Positions 8,239-16,791 of a DNA stretch of 64,000 nucleotides are shown piece by piece (position 1 is the stretch's first letter; every line of letters begins with the position of its first letter). Under the pieces are notes generated by a model. It did not search any database. It saw only the letters and a list, made by a program, of their open reading frames with translations, and was not told the origin of the DNA. Position numbers and translations under genes: made by a program. Location of the stretch: positions 5,642,001-5,706,000 of the forward strand of contig NZ_AP022573.1 of assembly GCF_010729105.1 (NCBI RefSeq), given 5' to 3'. This stretch comes from Mycobacterium saskatchewanense. GTDB lineage: Bacteria > Actinomycetota > Actinomycetes > Mycobacteriales > Mycobacteriaceae.

Positions 8239-9355
8239 GACCAAGAGTCTGCCAGGCGCGCCGGCGCTCCATTACGGCGCGAAACCCGCGCCGATGCGCC
8301 TGAAGAGTCGCGTGCAGGGCGCGGCGGTCGGCGGGGGGCTCAAGGTCATGCCGTGGATCCCGAACCTGGCCAAGCGGGCGTTGTGCGGCGGCCGCGCGGT
8401 CATCATCGACGGAAACACGCTGGACCCGACGTTGCAGCTGATGCTGTCGAGTTCGCGCGCCGTCGGCATCGACGGCCTGGTGGTCGACGACGATGCGGCC
8501 GCCTCTCGCGCCCAGATGCACCGCATGTGTACCGAACTTCCGGGGCCCCAGATACACGTCGAGGTGGACGAGCTCTCACTGCCCGGGCCCGCGGGGGAGA
8601 TCGCGGCGCGGCACTACCGCCCGCCGCACGGCGGCGCGGCGCCCCTGCTGGTCTTCTACCACGGTGGCGGCTTCGCGATCGGCGACCTCGACAGCTACGA
8701 CGCGCTGTGCCGACTGACGTGCCGCGACGCGGGGATCCACGTGCTGTCGATCGACTACCGCCTGGCGCCCGAGCATCCGGCCCCCGCGGCGATCGAGGAC
8801 GCCTACGCGGCATTCACCTGGGCCTACGAACACGCCGGAGAGCTCGGCGCCGCCCCGGGCCGGGTCGCGGTCGGCGGCGACAGTGCGGGCGGCAACCTGG
8901 CCGCCGTCGTCTGCCGGCTGGCCCGAGACGAGGGTGCGCCCGCTCCGGTGCTGCAGTGGCTGATCTATCCGCGGACCGACCACACTGCGCAGACCCGGTC
9001 GCTGAGCCTGTTCGCCCGCGGCTTCCTGCTGACCAAGCGCGACATCGACTGGTTCGAGGCGCAGTACCTCCGGGGTTCGGGCATCGACCGCACCGACCCG
9101 CGGGTCTCGCCCCTGCTCGCCGAGTCGCTGTCGGGGCTGCCGCCCACGCTGATTGCGATCGCGGGTTTCGACCCGCTGCGCGACGAAGGGGAGAGCTACG
9201 CGACGGCGCTGCGGGCCGCCGGCAATGCGGTCGACCTGCGGTGCATGGGTTCGCTCACCCACGGCTTCGTGAACACATTCCAGCTCGGCGGGGGCAGCGC
9301 CACCGGGACCGGCGAGCTGATCTCGGCGCTACGCGCCCACCTGACCCGAGTTTGA
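8237..9355 (+). CDS. lipN: Hormone-sensitive-lipase family esterase/lipase LipN
   Basis: 372-residue alpha/beta hydrolase of the HSL family, hydrolysing short-chain esters or glycerides. The oxyanion motif HGGG begins at His142. The catalytic triad is Ser216 in GDSAGG, Asp312 in FDPLRDEG and His342 in LTHGF. The ATG at 8237 was preferred over an upstream GTG because the product then begins MTKSLPG, as in mycobacterial LipN, and a GGAGGGA ribosome site precedes it. Its start codon shares bases with the divergent reductase. Cytosolic; no signal peptide. Confidence 0.94.
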   Translation: MTKSLPGAPALHYGAKPAPMRLKSRVQGAAVGGGLKVMPWIPNLAKRALCGGRAVIIDGNTLDPTLQLMLSSSRAVGIDGLVVDDDAAASRAQMHRMCTELPGPQIHVEVDELSLPGPAGEIAARHYRPPHGGAAPLLVFYHGGGFAIGDLDSYDALCRLTCRDAGIHVLSIDYRLAPEHPAPAAIEDAYAAFTWAYEHAGELGAAPGRVAVGGDSAGGNLAAVVCRLARDEGAPAPVLQWLIYPRTDHTAQTRSLSLFARGFLLTKRDIDWFEAQYLRGSGIDRTDPRVSPLLAESLSGLPPTLIAIAGFDPLRDEGESYATALRAAGNAVDLRCMGSLTHGFVNTFQLGGGSATGTGELISALRAHLTRV

Positions 9356-9446
9356 CCGGCTCGGCCGCCTTCGCCGGTAATCTGAAGGCCGTCCGACTAC
9401 CGTCCGACCACCGGACGGGTCCCAGCACCGAAGGATCAGCGAACCC
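9356..9446 (+). promoter_or_regulatory. Probable dsbA-like/vkor promoter
   Basis: A TAATCT sequence at 9378-9383 fits a mycobacterial -10 box, which would give a leader of about 57 bases before the GTG at 9447. No terminator for lipN is obvious. Confidence 0.35.
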
Positions 9447-10214
9447 GTGGCCGACACACCGAAACGTCCCCCGCGCTTCGACCTCAAGTCCGGCGACCGC
9501 AAGTCCGGCCGACTGGTCCAGATCGGCGGTACCGCAGTCATCGTCATCTTCCTGGTTGCGCTCGTCTCCTACATCGTGGCGACACACCACAAGAAGGGTG
9601 CGGTCGCCGCCGGCGGCAGCGACACCGTGCGGGTGACCTCGAGCAAACTCGTCACCCAGCCCGGAACCAGCAACCCCAAGGCCGTCGTCGCGTTCTACGA
9701 GGACTTCCTGTGCCCCGCGTGCGGCAACTTCGAGCGGACGTTCGGGCCCACGGTGTCCAAGCTGGTCGACATCGGCGCCATCGCGGCCGACTACTCGATG
9801 GTGGCGATCCTGGACAGCCCGCGAAACCAGGATTACTCGTCACGAGCCGGCGCGGCGGCCCTGTGCGTGGCCGATGAGTCCCTCGACGCCTTCCGCCGCT
9901 TCCACGCCGCGCTCTACAGCAAGGGCATCCAGCCCGACGAGCGCGCCACCAGCTTCCCGGACAACGCGAAGCTGATCGAGCTGGCCCGGGAGGCCGGTGT
10001 CGTGGGCAAGGTGCCGGACTGCGTCAACAGCGGCAAGTACCTGCCCAAGGTGACCGCGGAGGCGGGGGCCGCCGGCATCACCGCTACGCCCACCGTCCGG
10101 ATCAACGGCGCCGACTATGACCCGTCGACCCCCGACGCGCTGGTGAGCAAGGTCAAGGAAATCGTCGGCGACATCCCGGGTCTGGACACCGCCGCCACTC
10201 CCGCCGCGGCGTGA
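9447..10214 (+). CDS. Membrane-anchored DsbA-like thioredoxin-fold oxidoreductase (Rv2969c-like)
   Basis: 255-residue extracytoplasmic thiol oxidase that introduces disulfides into exported proteins. A cytosolic N-terminus, one membrane segment at about residues 27-46, then a DsbA fold with the CPAC active site at Cys89/Cys92 and the cis-Pro loop ITATPTVRING near residue 210. A further cysteine pair in the helical insert fits actinobacterial homologues. GTG start; its stop overlaps the VKOR start in a GTGA. The partner re-oxidising it is almost certainly the VKOR encoded next. Confidence 0.92.
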   Translation: MADTPKRPPRFDLKSGDRKSGRLVQIGGTAVIVIFLVALVSYIVATHHKKGAVAAGGSDTVRVTSSKLVTQPGTSNPKAVVAFYEDFLCPACGNFERTFGPTVSKLVDIGAIAADYSMVAILDSPRNQDYSSRAGAAALCVADESLDAFRRFHAALYSKGIQPDERATSFPDNAKLIELAREAGVVGKVPDCVNSGKYLPKVTAEAGAAGITATPTVRINGADYDPSTPDALVSKVKEIVGDIPGLDTAATPAAA

Positions 10215-10858
10215 CCACCCCGGTGTCGGCACAACCCGCCGAGCGGGACGGCGACCTCCCACCGGACTCCCGTCCCGGGGCCCCGGTGCCGGCGCGGAGC
10301 GCCTGGTGGGTGCTGATCGCCGGGGCGATCGGGCTGTTGGCGTCGATGACACTGACGATCGAGAAGGTCGAGCTCCTGCGCAACCCGGCCTACGTGCCGT
10401 CGTGCAACATCAACCCGATCCTGGCCTGCGGGTCGGTGATGGTCACACCGCAGGCGTCGGTGTTCGGCTTTCCCAACCCGCTGCTCGGCATCGTGGGCTT
10501 CACCGTGGTGGTCGTGACGGGTGTGCTGGCGGTGGCGAAAGTGCAATTGCCGCAATGGTATTGGATCGGACTGGCGGTTGGAATCCTGATCGGTGCGGCG
10601 TTCGTGCACTGGCTGATCTTCCAGAGCCTGTATCGGATCGGGGCATTGTGCCCGTACTGCATGGTGGTGTGGGCGATGACTATCTCGCTGCTGGTCGTCG
10701 TCGCCTCCATCATCTTTCGTCCCGCACTCGAACGCCGGGAAAGCGGTGTGGCACAGGTGGTTTATCAATGGCGGTGGTCGATCGCCGTGCTGTGGTTCAC
10801 GGCGGTGATCCTGCTGATCATGGCGCGATTCTGGGACTATTGGTCGACGCTGATCTAG
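10211..10858 (+). CDS. Vitamin K epoxide reductase family protein (Rv2968c-like)
   Basis: 215-residue integral membrane quinone reductase that replaces DsbB in mycobacteria and recycles the DsbA-like protein. Segments at about 30-50, 85-105, 115-135, 145-170 and 185-205 are hydrophobic. The relay cysteines are Cys65 and Cys73 (CNINPILAC) and the quinone-site pair is Cys147/Cys150 (CPYC). Translationally coupled to the upstream DsbA-like gene by a four-base overlap. The next gene is rsmD after 29 bases; the pyruvate carboxylase gene I recall between them in H37Rv is not here. Confidence 0.94.
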   Translation: MTTPVSAQPAERDGDLPPDSRPGAPVPARSAWWVLIAGAIGLLASMTLTIEKVELLRNPAYVPSCNINPILACGSVMVTPQASVFGFPNPLLGIVGFTVVVVTGVLAVAKVQLPQWYWIGLAVGILIGAAFVHWLIFQSLYRIGALCPYCMVVWAMTISLLVVVASIIFRPALERRESGVAQVVYQWRWSIAVLWFTAVILLIMARFWDYWSTLI

Positions 10859-10887
10859 GTGGTCGACTCTGATCTGGGCGGCGCCGG

Positions 10888-11442
10888 GTGACCCGCATCA
10901 TCGGCGGCGTCGCCGGGGGCCGGCGCATCGCCGTCCCGCCGCGGGGGACCAGGCCCACCACCGACCGGGTCCGTGAATCGCTCTTCAACATCCTGGCCGC
11001 CCGCCGCGACCTGACCGGGCTCGCGGTGCTGGACCTGTACGCCGGTTCCGGGGCGCTGGGGCTCGAGGCACTGTCGCGCGGGGCAGCATCGGCGTTGTTC
11101 GTGGAGTCCGACCAGCGTGCCGCGGCGGTCATCGCGCGCAACGTCAAGGCGCTCGGGCTGGCTGGGGCGACGCTGCGGCGCGGTTCCGTGGCGAGTGTCC
11201 TGGCCGGCGAGACCCCGTCGCCGGTGGACCTGGTATTGGCCGACCCGCCGTATGAGGTCGGTGCCGACGACGTCGGCGCCGTCCTCGCCGCGCTCACCGA
11301 GCACGGCTGGGTCCGGGAGGGGACCGTCGCCGTCATCGAGCGCGCGGCGGGCGGCGTGCCGCTGGCCTGGCCGGAAGGCTGGTCGGCGTGGCCGCACCGC
11401 GTTTACGGGGACACTCGGCTGGAGTTGGCCGAGTGGCTCTGA
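10888..11442 (+). CDS. rsmD: 16S rRNA (guanine(966)-N2)-methyltransferase RsmD
   Basis: 184-residue SAM-dependent methyltransferase modifying G966 of 16S rRNA. The N-terminal RIIGG..GR and the [13 protein letters not shown] segment are typical. SAM motif I is [19 protein letters not shown] (from about residue 48) and the catalytic DPPY is at residues 119-122. GTG start at 10888. coaD follows after 24 bases, the widely conserved rsmD-coaD pairing. Confidence 0.95.
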   Translation: MTRIIGGVAGGRRIAVPPRGTRPTTDRVRESLFNILAARRDLTGLAVLDLYAGSGALGLEALSRGAASALFVESDQRAAAVIARNVKALGLAGATLRRGSVASVLAGETPSPVDLVLADPPYEVGADDVGAVLAALTEHGWVREGTVAVIERAAGGVPLAWPEGWSAWPHRVYGDTRLELAEWL

Positions 11443-11466
11443 GCCCGGCGTGTACCGTCATGCCGT

Positions 11467-11943
11467 ATGAGCGGGGCGGTGTGCCCGGGATCGTTCGACC
11501 CGGTGACGTTGGGCCACATCGACGTCTTCGAACGCGCGTCGGCCCAGTTCGACGAGGTGGTGGTGGCGATCCTGACCAATCCCGCCAAGAAGGGCCTGTT
11601 CGACGTCGATGAGCGGATCGCGATGATCGAGGAGTCGACGACCCACCTGCGAAACCTGCGCGTGGAGGTCGGGAAAGGCCTGGTGGTCGACTTCGTCACG
11701 GCGCGCGGAATGACGGCGATCGTGAAGGGCCTGCGCACCGGCACCGACTTCGAGTACGAGCTGCAGATGGCGCAAATGAACAAGCACATCGCCGGCGTGG
11801 ACACCTTCTTCGTGGCCACCGCGCCGCAGTATTCGTTTGTCTCGTCGTCGCTGGCCAAGGAGGTCGCTTTGCTCGGCGGCGACGTGTCCCAGCTGTTGCC
11901 CGAGCCGGTCAATCGCCGGTTGCGCGAGAAGCTTTCCGGCTGA
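11467..11943 (+). CDS. coaD: Phosphopantetheine adenylyltransferase
   Basis: 158-residue CoA-biosynthesis enzyme joining 4'-phosphopantetheine and ATP. The nucleotidyltransferase motif begins with [14 protein letters not shown] (catalytic His17) and ends with the [10 protein letters not shown] phosphate-binding motif near residue 127. A TACCGT -10-like box at 11453-11458 lies 8 bases before the ATG, so a nearly leaderless transcript is possible in addition to read-through from rsmD. Normal length and complete. Confidence 0.96.
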   Translation: MSGAVCPGSFDPVTLGHIDVFERASAQFDEVVVAILTNPAKKGLFDVDERIAMIEESTTHLRNLRVEVGKGLVVDFVTARGMTAIVKGLRTGTDFEYELQMAQMNKHIAGVDTFFVATAPQYSFVSSSLAKEVALLGGDVSQLLPEPVNRRLREKLSG

Positions 11944-12594
11944 TCCTGGCTCGGCTGAACGCGGTGTCACCGCCCGGATGAGCGCGCGCACCACGCAATG
12001 CTTGGCGAGATCGACCTTGAATGCGTTCCGAGGCACGGACTGGCTCCGGCCAGCGCGTGCTGGGCCGCCACCCGGAACGCGGTGAATGGCGTTGGAGATC
12101 GCCGCCGGCGCTCCGCAGATGCCGATCTCGCCGACGCCGCGGGCGCCGAACTCGGCCAGCTTGTCGGAACCGTCGACGAAGGAGGTGGCGAACTCCGGCC
12201 GGTCGGAGCGCGAACAACCCGGGTGCCTCACCGGGGCCGCGCCTGAAACATGGTGTTGGGGCGTTGATTCGGGCTACACGGTGTGACGTCCGCAGCCGTG
12301 GCGAGCGGTGGGGGCGAGATGACACGGACGGAATCGGTTGGCGCGCCGAGGCAACTCGCGAGGGATGACCTTGGCGCGGCCGTCGACGCGGGTGACCGGC
12401 GTCGCGACGCAGCGCCCCGAAAGCCTCGTCGTCATCGATCCCAACTCAGAACCCCGCCCCGCACTACGCCACCATGGCTGGTGCCCGCCGCGCTGTCATC
12501 TCGAGGGCCTCGGTGGTCGCGGGACGGGTCACCGAGTACATGATTGTCGAGTGGGTACCCCGGGCCTGGTGCATCGGGGCGGAGGAGGGGATTG
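11944..12594. other. Gene-poor junction between coaD and the accessory island
   Basis: About 650 bases with no convincing intact gene. The first 290 bases hold a minus-strand fragment resembling the end of a molybdenum hydroxylase. From 12232 to 12580 I see open frames on the + strand but no recognisable product, no repeat and no transposase remnant. A GGAGGAGG ribosome site at 12581-12588 belongs to the next gene. The region looks like decayed sequence at a rearrangement boundary. Confidence 0.5.
12060..12231 (-). pseudogene. Remnant of a xanthine dehydrogenase/CO-dehydrogenase-type large subunit C-terminus
   Basis: Translating the minus strand gives a segment with FGARGVGEIGICGAPAAI followed by SNAIH. 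This matches the highly conserved C-terminal KGVGEIGxxGxAAAIxNAVxxAxG motif of molybdopterin-binding subunits of the xanthine dehydrogenase family. The sequence N-terminal to it is not recognisable, and the frame then runs into unrelated sequence antisense to coaD. Only about 40 codons are similar, so this is a decayed fragment. Based on recall of the family signature. Confidence 0.6.
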
Positions 12595-13548
12595 ATGAGA
12601 TATATCGCGTTGGAGGAGGCGTTCTCAATTCCCGGGATCGCCGAACCTATGTCCGGGTTGGCCTCCCGGGAGACGTCGTTTGCCCAGCAGTGGCTGCGTA
12701 AGCTCCCCGATTTCACGCAGTACCGCATCCCGGAGATGGACGCCGCCGGCATCGACATCCAGGTGCTGTCGCTGACCGTTCCGGGTCTGCAGGCCGACCT
12801 CGACGCCGACACGGCGCGGGGAGACGCCCGGCGCGCCAACGATTACCTGGCGCAGACGGTGGCCGAGCACCCGACCCGGTTCCGCGGCTTCGCCGCGCTT
12901 CCCCTGCAGGACCCGCGCGCGGCCGTCACCGAACTGGAACGCTGCGTCACCGAGCTTGGCTTCTGCGGCGCGCTGGTCAACGACCACCTCGGCGGCCGCT
13001 ATCTCGACGAGCCGCTCTATGAGCCGCTGTGGGAAGCGCTGGAATCCCTTGCGGTTCCGCTCTATCTGCATCCGGGTACGCCGCCGGCGGATCGCTGGCG
13101 CGTGCTCACCGGCCACCCGGAACTCTATGGGGCGATGTGGAGCTGGGCCGCCGAAGTGTCCGGTCACGCACTGCGCGTCGTGTGCGGTGGCGTCTTCGAC
13201 CGGCATCCCTCGGCGACCCTGATCCTCGGCCACATGGGCGAATTCCTGCCTTTCCAGCGCAGCCGCCTCGATTCGCGCTACGCGACCATCCACACCGACT
13301 ACCGGCTGCAGCGCCCCCCGTCGGCGTATCTCGGCACCAATGTCGTCTTCACCACCAGCGGCGTCTTCTCCCCGGCGGCCCTCACCGGCGCGGTCCTGGA
13401 AGTCGGGGCCGACGCCATCATGTTCTCCGTCGACTACCCCTACGAGTCCTCGCAGGAGGCGGTCGACGGGTTCGAGCGCACCACGCTGAGCCCCGGCGAC
13501 CGCGAGAAGATCGCGCACGCCAACGCCGAACGCATCCTGAAGATCTGA
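12595..13548 (+). CDS. Amidohydrolase-2 family metal enzyme, decarboxylase-like (gamma-resorcylate decarboxylase/ACMSD group)
   Basis: 317-residue (beta/alpha)8 metal-dependent enzyme. The opening MRYIALEEAF resembles gamma-resorcylate decarboxylase, in which the early Glu is a metal ligand. Other ligands are visible as His159 (LYLHPGTPP), His213 (ILGHMGE) and Asp280 (FSVDYPYES). This group performs non-oxidative decarboxylation or hydrolysis of aromatic or dicarboxylic acids. I chose the ATG at 12595 because it starts at the conserved beginning and has GGAGGAGG at 12581. A ThDP enzyme follows after 24 bases, so the two probably act in one pathway. Substrate unknown. Confidence 0.85.
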   Translation: MRYIALEEAFSIPGIAEPMSGLASRETSFAQQWLRKLPDFTQYRIPEMDAAGIDIQVLSLTVPGLQADLDADTARGDARRANDYLAQTVAEHPTRFRGFAALPLQDPRAAVTELERCVTELGFCGALVNDHLGGRYLDEPLYEPLWEALESLAVPLYLHPGTPPADRWRVLTGHPELYGAMWSWAAEVSGHALRVVCGGVFDRHPSATLILGHMGEFLPFQRSRLDSRYATIHTDYRLQRPPSAYLGTNVVFTTSGVFSPAALTGAVLEVGADAIMFSVDYPYESSQEAVDGFERTTLSPGDREKIAHANAERILKI

Positions 13549-13572
13549 ACCGCAACCGGGCAGAGGAGAACC

Positions 13573-15270
13573 ATGACGGTGGAGGGTCCGGAGGCGGCCG
13601 CCGATCTGATCGCGCTGCTCGCCGACGAGGGCGTCTCGCATTTGTTCATCAACCCCGGCACCGACTCCGCCCCGCTGCAGGAAGCGCTGGCCGCGGCGCG
13701 CGCCGCGGGCACGCCGGCTCCCCGGGCCGTGTTGTGCATCCACGAGAGCGTCGCCCTGGCGGCGGCCATCGGGCACCACATGGTCAGCGGACAACCGCAG
13801 GCGGTCATGGTGCACGTGGACGCCGGGACGCTCAACCTCGGTTGCCAGCTGCACAACGCCCAGCGCAACCGGACCCCGGTGGTGATCTTCGCGGGCCGCA
13901 CGCCCTACACGGCGTCGCCGGAGGTCCGGGGTCACCGCGACACCTTCATTCACTGGCAGCAGGAGCAACTCGACCAGCCGGCCATCGTGCGCAACTACGT
14001 CAAGTGGCACATGGAGGTTCCCCGGGGCCGCGAGTTGGCGCCGATCGTGCGCCGCGCGTTTCAGGTTGCGCAGTCCAGTCCCACGGGTCCGGCCTACGTC
14101 ATGCTGCCCCGGGAAGCGTTGATGGAGGCGGGATCCCGCCCGCTGCCCCGGCGGCTGCCGCCGGCCGTCCCGCCCGGTCCGGACCCGGACGCGCTGGAAA
14201 AGCTAGCGGCAATCCTCGTCGACGCGAGCCGGGCCGTCATCGTCACGTCGCGGACGGCGGCCGAGCCGGGCTGTGCGGCGGTGCTGGCGCGGCTCGCCGA
14301 GACGCTGGGGGCGCCCGTGGTCGACCAGGGGGATCGCGCCAACCTGCCGCTCGGCCATGCCCTGCACAGTGCGGGGGATCCGGCGCCGCTGGCCACCGCC
14401 GATGCGGTGCTGGTGCTGGATTCCGAGGTGCCGTGGGTGCCGGACCAGCTGGCGCCGCCCGACGACGCCCGCGTGGTGCAGATCGACGCCGACCCCGTCA
14501 AAGCAGACATGCCGCTGTGGTCCTATCCGATCGAGGTGGCGCTGACCGCCGACACGCGTATCGCCCTGCCGCTTCTCGAGCAGGCCGTGCTGCGCCGGGC
14601 CACCCCGGAGCACCGCGACAGATGGGCCGCGCGCCGTCGGGCCGCCGAGGCCGACGGCGCGCAACGCCGCGCGGCCGCCGCCCGCAGGGCCGCATCGGAC
14701 CGGCCGGCCGATGCGCCCGACGCGATGCTCGCCGCCCTGAGCCGGGCGCTCCCCGACGAGGCCGTGGTGGTTGAGGAGGCCGTGACCAACCGCCCGGCCG
14801 TCGGCCGGCAGGTGCCCCGGCAACCGGGGCATTTCTTTGACACGGGCGCCCCGGCGCTCGGCTGGGCACCCGGGGGAGCCGTGGGGATGAAACTCGCGCG
14901 CCCGGAGCTGCCCGTCGTGGCGGTGTGCGGCGATGGGTCGTTCAACTTCAGCGTGCCGACGGCCGCCTTCTGGACGGCCCACCGCTACGGTGCGCCGTTC
15001 GTGACGGTGGTGCTCAACAACCACTCGTATTGGGCTTCCAAGCGGCCGGTGATGGACCTATATCCCGACGGAGTTTCAGTGCGCGGCAACGATTTTCCCG
15101 AGACGCAGCTGTCGCCGGATACCGATTACGCCGCGCTGGCCGCGGCGTGTGGCGGCAGCGGCCGGGCTGTGCACACGCCGGCGGAAATGGAAGAGGCGAT
15201 CAGGTGGGCGCTCGCGGAGACCGGGCATGGCCGCTGCGCGGTGCTGGACGTGCGACTGCCCGCCCCGTGA
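13573..15270 (+). CDS. Thiamine-diphosphate-dependent enzyme (acetolactate synthase/benzoylformate decarboxylase-like)
   Basis: 565-residue ThDP enzyme with the three usual domains. The Pyr domain (1-170) has the cofactor-activating Glu58 in CIHESVALAAA. The central domain occupies about 190-330. The PP domain has the ThDP-Mg motif GDGSFNF from Gly453, with the matching NNHSYW about 28 residues later. It is a 2-keto acid decarboxylase, ligase or lyase; the sequence does not show which. It is not IlvB: there is no regulatory partner, and it pairs with the amidohydrolase upstream. Together they may process an aromatic or keto acid. It ends 6 bases before the convergent permease. Confidence 0.85.
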   Translation: MTVEGPEAAADLIALLADEGVSHLFINPGTDSAPLQEALAAARAAGTPAPRAVLCIHESVALAAAIGHHMVSGQPQAVMVHVDAGTLNLGCQLHNAQRNRTPVVIFAGRTPYTASPEVRGHRDTFIHWQQEQLDQPAIVRNYVKWHMEVPRGRELAPIVRRAFQVAQSSPTGPAYVMLPREALMEAGSRPLPRRLPPAVPPGPDPDALEKLAAILVDASRAVIVTSRTAAEPGCAAVLARLAETLGAPVVDQGDRANLPLGHALHSAGDPAPLATADAVLVLDSEVPWVPDQLAPPDDARVVQIDADPVKADMPLWSYPIEVALTADTRIALPLLEQAVLRRATPEHRDRWAARRRAAEADGAQRRAAAARRAASDRPADAPDAMLAALSRALPDEAVVVEEAVTNRPAVGRQVPRQPGHFFDTGAPALGWAPGGAVGMKLARPELPVVAVCGDGSFNFSVPTAAFWTAHRYGAPFVTVVLNNHSYWASKRPVMDLYPDGVSVRGNDFPETQLSPDTDYAALAAACGGSGRAVHTPAEMEEAIRWALAETGHGRCAVLDVRLPAP

Positions 15271-15276
15271 TCGTCG

Positions 15277-16458
15277 TCAGTGGTGGTGACCGCTGTGATC
15301 GTGGTGCCCGTCTCCCGCATCGGGCGAGCCGCCCATCATCCGCACCATCGGCAGGCCCCCCGAGGTGACGAACCGGGCGACCAGAATCGCGCCGACGACC
15401 AGAAAGGCGATGTTGAGCCAGGTCGTGTAGTTCCACGAAATGCTTGCGGTCATCACCGTGGCATTGCGTTGCGCGGGAATGAGATGCGTTGTGCCGAAGA
15501 GCAATTCCACCAGGTATCCGGCGGTGACCATCGCGGCGTAGAAGGTGCCCAGCAGCGTCAGCATCATCCTGGTGCCGTAATACTTCCGGTAGATGTTCAG
15601 GATCGGCAGGATGAGCAGGTCGGCGTAGATGAAGGCGACGACGCCACCGAAGCTGATGCCCCCGTTCCACAGGACGGCGGCCAACGGCACGTTGCCGATC
15701 GAGCAGACGAAGGACGCGATCGCCACGACGGGGCCCACTATCGGTCCCCAGAGCGCCGCCAAGCCCGGGTGATCGGTCAAAAAGAAGGCTTGCCAGAACT
15801 TTTCGGGCACCCAGGCTGCGATTGCGCCCGCGATCAGCAGGCCAAGGACGAGGTCGCGCAGGATCGCCAGCCACTCCATGACGAACACGTGCGAGACGGA
15901 CGTGAACCCCTGCGGTGAGAGGAGCCGCCGCCAGAACGACCCTTCCCCCTGGATCGACATGTCCATCGCGGCATGGCCTTCCATCGATCCGGCGAGTCCG
16001 AGCTCGGCCTGCTCGCGCGCGGCGTCGACCAGTCGGCTGCGTACGAACAGCCGGAACAAGACGGCGAGGACGACGATCATCAGCGGGCCCCCGACGAACT
16101 CCGCTGCCGTGAATTGCCACCCCATCAGCAGGGCCAGGATGATCCCCAGTTCCACGACCAGGTTGGTCGAACCGATCTCGAACGCCATCGCGGCGGTGAA
16201 GTTCGCGCCCTTGCGAAACAATGAGCGGGCCAATGCCACGGCCGCGTAGGAGCATGACGAAGACGCCGCCCCGAGGCCGGCCGCGACCGCCAGCGTGCGG
16301 GGCCGGTCATCGCCGAGCAGGGTGACGATCGTCGAGCGGCGCACCACGGCCTGGACCACGGCCGACAGCGCGAAACCGAGGATCAACGCCCAAAGGATTT
16401 CCCACGTCATCGACCCGGCCAACGCCAGGCCGTGTCCAAGCGCTGCCAGCACCGCCAT
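15277..16458 (-). CDS. UPF0718/YraQ-type permease with His-rich tail
   Basis: 393-residue membrane protein with about eight to ten hydrophobic segments. The paired family motifs are visible: ASSSCSYAAVALARSL with Cys69, and SFVCSIGNVPLAAVLW in the second half, i.e. the inverted-repeat halves of the DUF318/ArsP group. These permeases export arsenicals or metals, or are coupled to metal sensors. The C-terminus GDGHHDHSGHHH could bind metal. ATG 16458 was chosen over an in-frame upstream start at 16521 because it has a GGAGGA ribosome site and because the upstream start would place a palindromic operator inside the coding region. Substrate unknown, copper or another soft metal inferred from the operator. 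Confidence 0.85.
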   Translation of the reverse strand: MAVLAALGHGLALAGSMTWEILWALILGFALSAVVQAVVRRSTIVTLLGDDRPRTLAVAAGLGAASSSCSYAAVALARSLFRKGANFTAAMAFEIGSTNLVVELGIILALLMGWQFTAAEFVGGPLMIVVLAVLFRLFVRSRLVDAAREQAELGLAGSMEGHAAMDMSIQGEGSFWRRLLSPQGFTSVSHVFVMEWLAILRDLVLGLLIAGAIAAWVPEKFWQAFFLTDHPGLAALWGPIVGPVVAIASFVCSIGNVPLAAVLWNGGISFGGVVAFIYADLLILPILNIYRKYYGTRMMLTLLGTFYAAMVTAGYLVELLFGTTHLIPAQRNATVMTASISWNYTTWLNIAFLVVGAILVARFVTSGGLPMVRMMGGSPDAGDGHHDHSGHHH

Positions 16459-16496
16459 CGCGTCCTCCGTCTCGTCCCGATCGTCCCGGTTCAACC

Positions 16497-16515
16497 TATA
16501 CCCATAGGGGGTATA
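16497..16515. promoter_or_regulatory. CsoR-like operator upstream of the permease
   Basis: TATACCC, five spacer bases, GGGTATA: a 19-base palindrome with 7-base perfect arms. It matches the TACCC/GGGTA type recognised by CsoR/RcnR/CstR-family repressors (copper, nickel or persulfide sensing). It lies 39-57 bases before the permease ATG, where it could block transcription. No csoR gene is visible in this window. Confidence 0.6.
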
Positions 16516-16596
16516 CGTCAACCGGTGAACCGCTGCTGTCGCCTCGGATCAAAGGAAATAAAGATGCAGCATGCGCCGTGTTGAGCAGTGGCGCCT

Positions 16597-16615
16597 GACC
16601 CCGTGTATAGGGGTC
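16597..16615. promoter_or_regulatory. Second GC-rich palindrome, possible second operator
   Basis: GACCCC, seven spacer bases (GTGTATA), GGGGTC: a 19-base inverted repeat 100 bases (centre to centre) from the CsoR-like operator, same overall length and ACCCC/GGGGT half-sites. It could serve the rightward gene or be a weaker site for the same repressor. Confidence 0.35.
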
Positions 16616-16791
16616 CGCGGCAAAGGGCAGTATTCCGTGGTAATCGCTGATCAATGCGGTCTCGAGCCGAGGTTTTCCGTCCATGGCGCGGGCGGGCACC
16701 CACCCAGGTGAATGCAAATCAGATGTTGCAGTGCTACGTCTTGTTGTGCTTTGATTCGTAGCATTGAACGAGCGAAGGAAATGGGGGCGCG

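Larger units (their letters stand above)
16459..16791. promoter_or_regulatory. Divergent promoter region between the permease and an unrecognised gene
   Basis: 333 bases between divergent starts. It contains two GC-flanked palindromes of CsoR-like character (listed separately) and a GAAGGAAA ribosome site just before 16792. Between 16620 and 16780 I see nothing further. Confidence 0.5.

Noticed and set aside
12232..12580. Small ORFs in the junction after coaD as real genes
   Set aside because: Overlapping frames on both strands, Arg/Pro-rich, without ribosome sites or recognised domains; consistent with decayed sequence.
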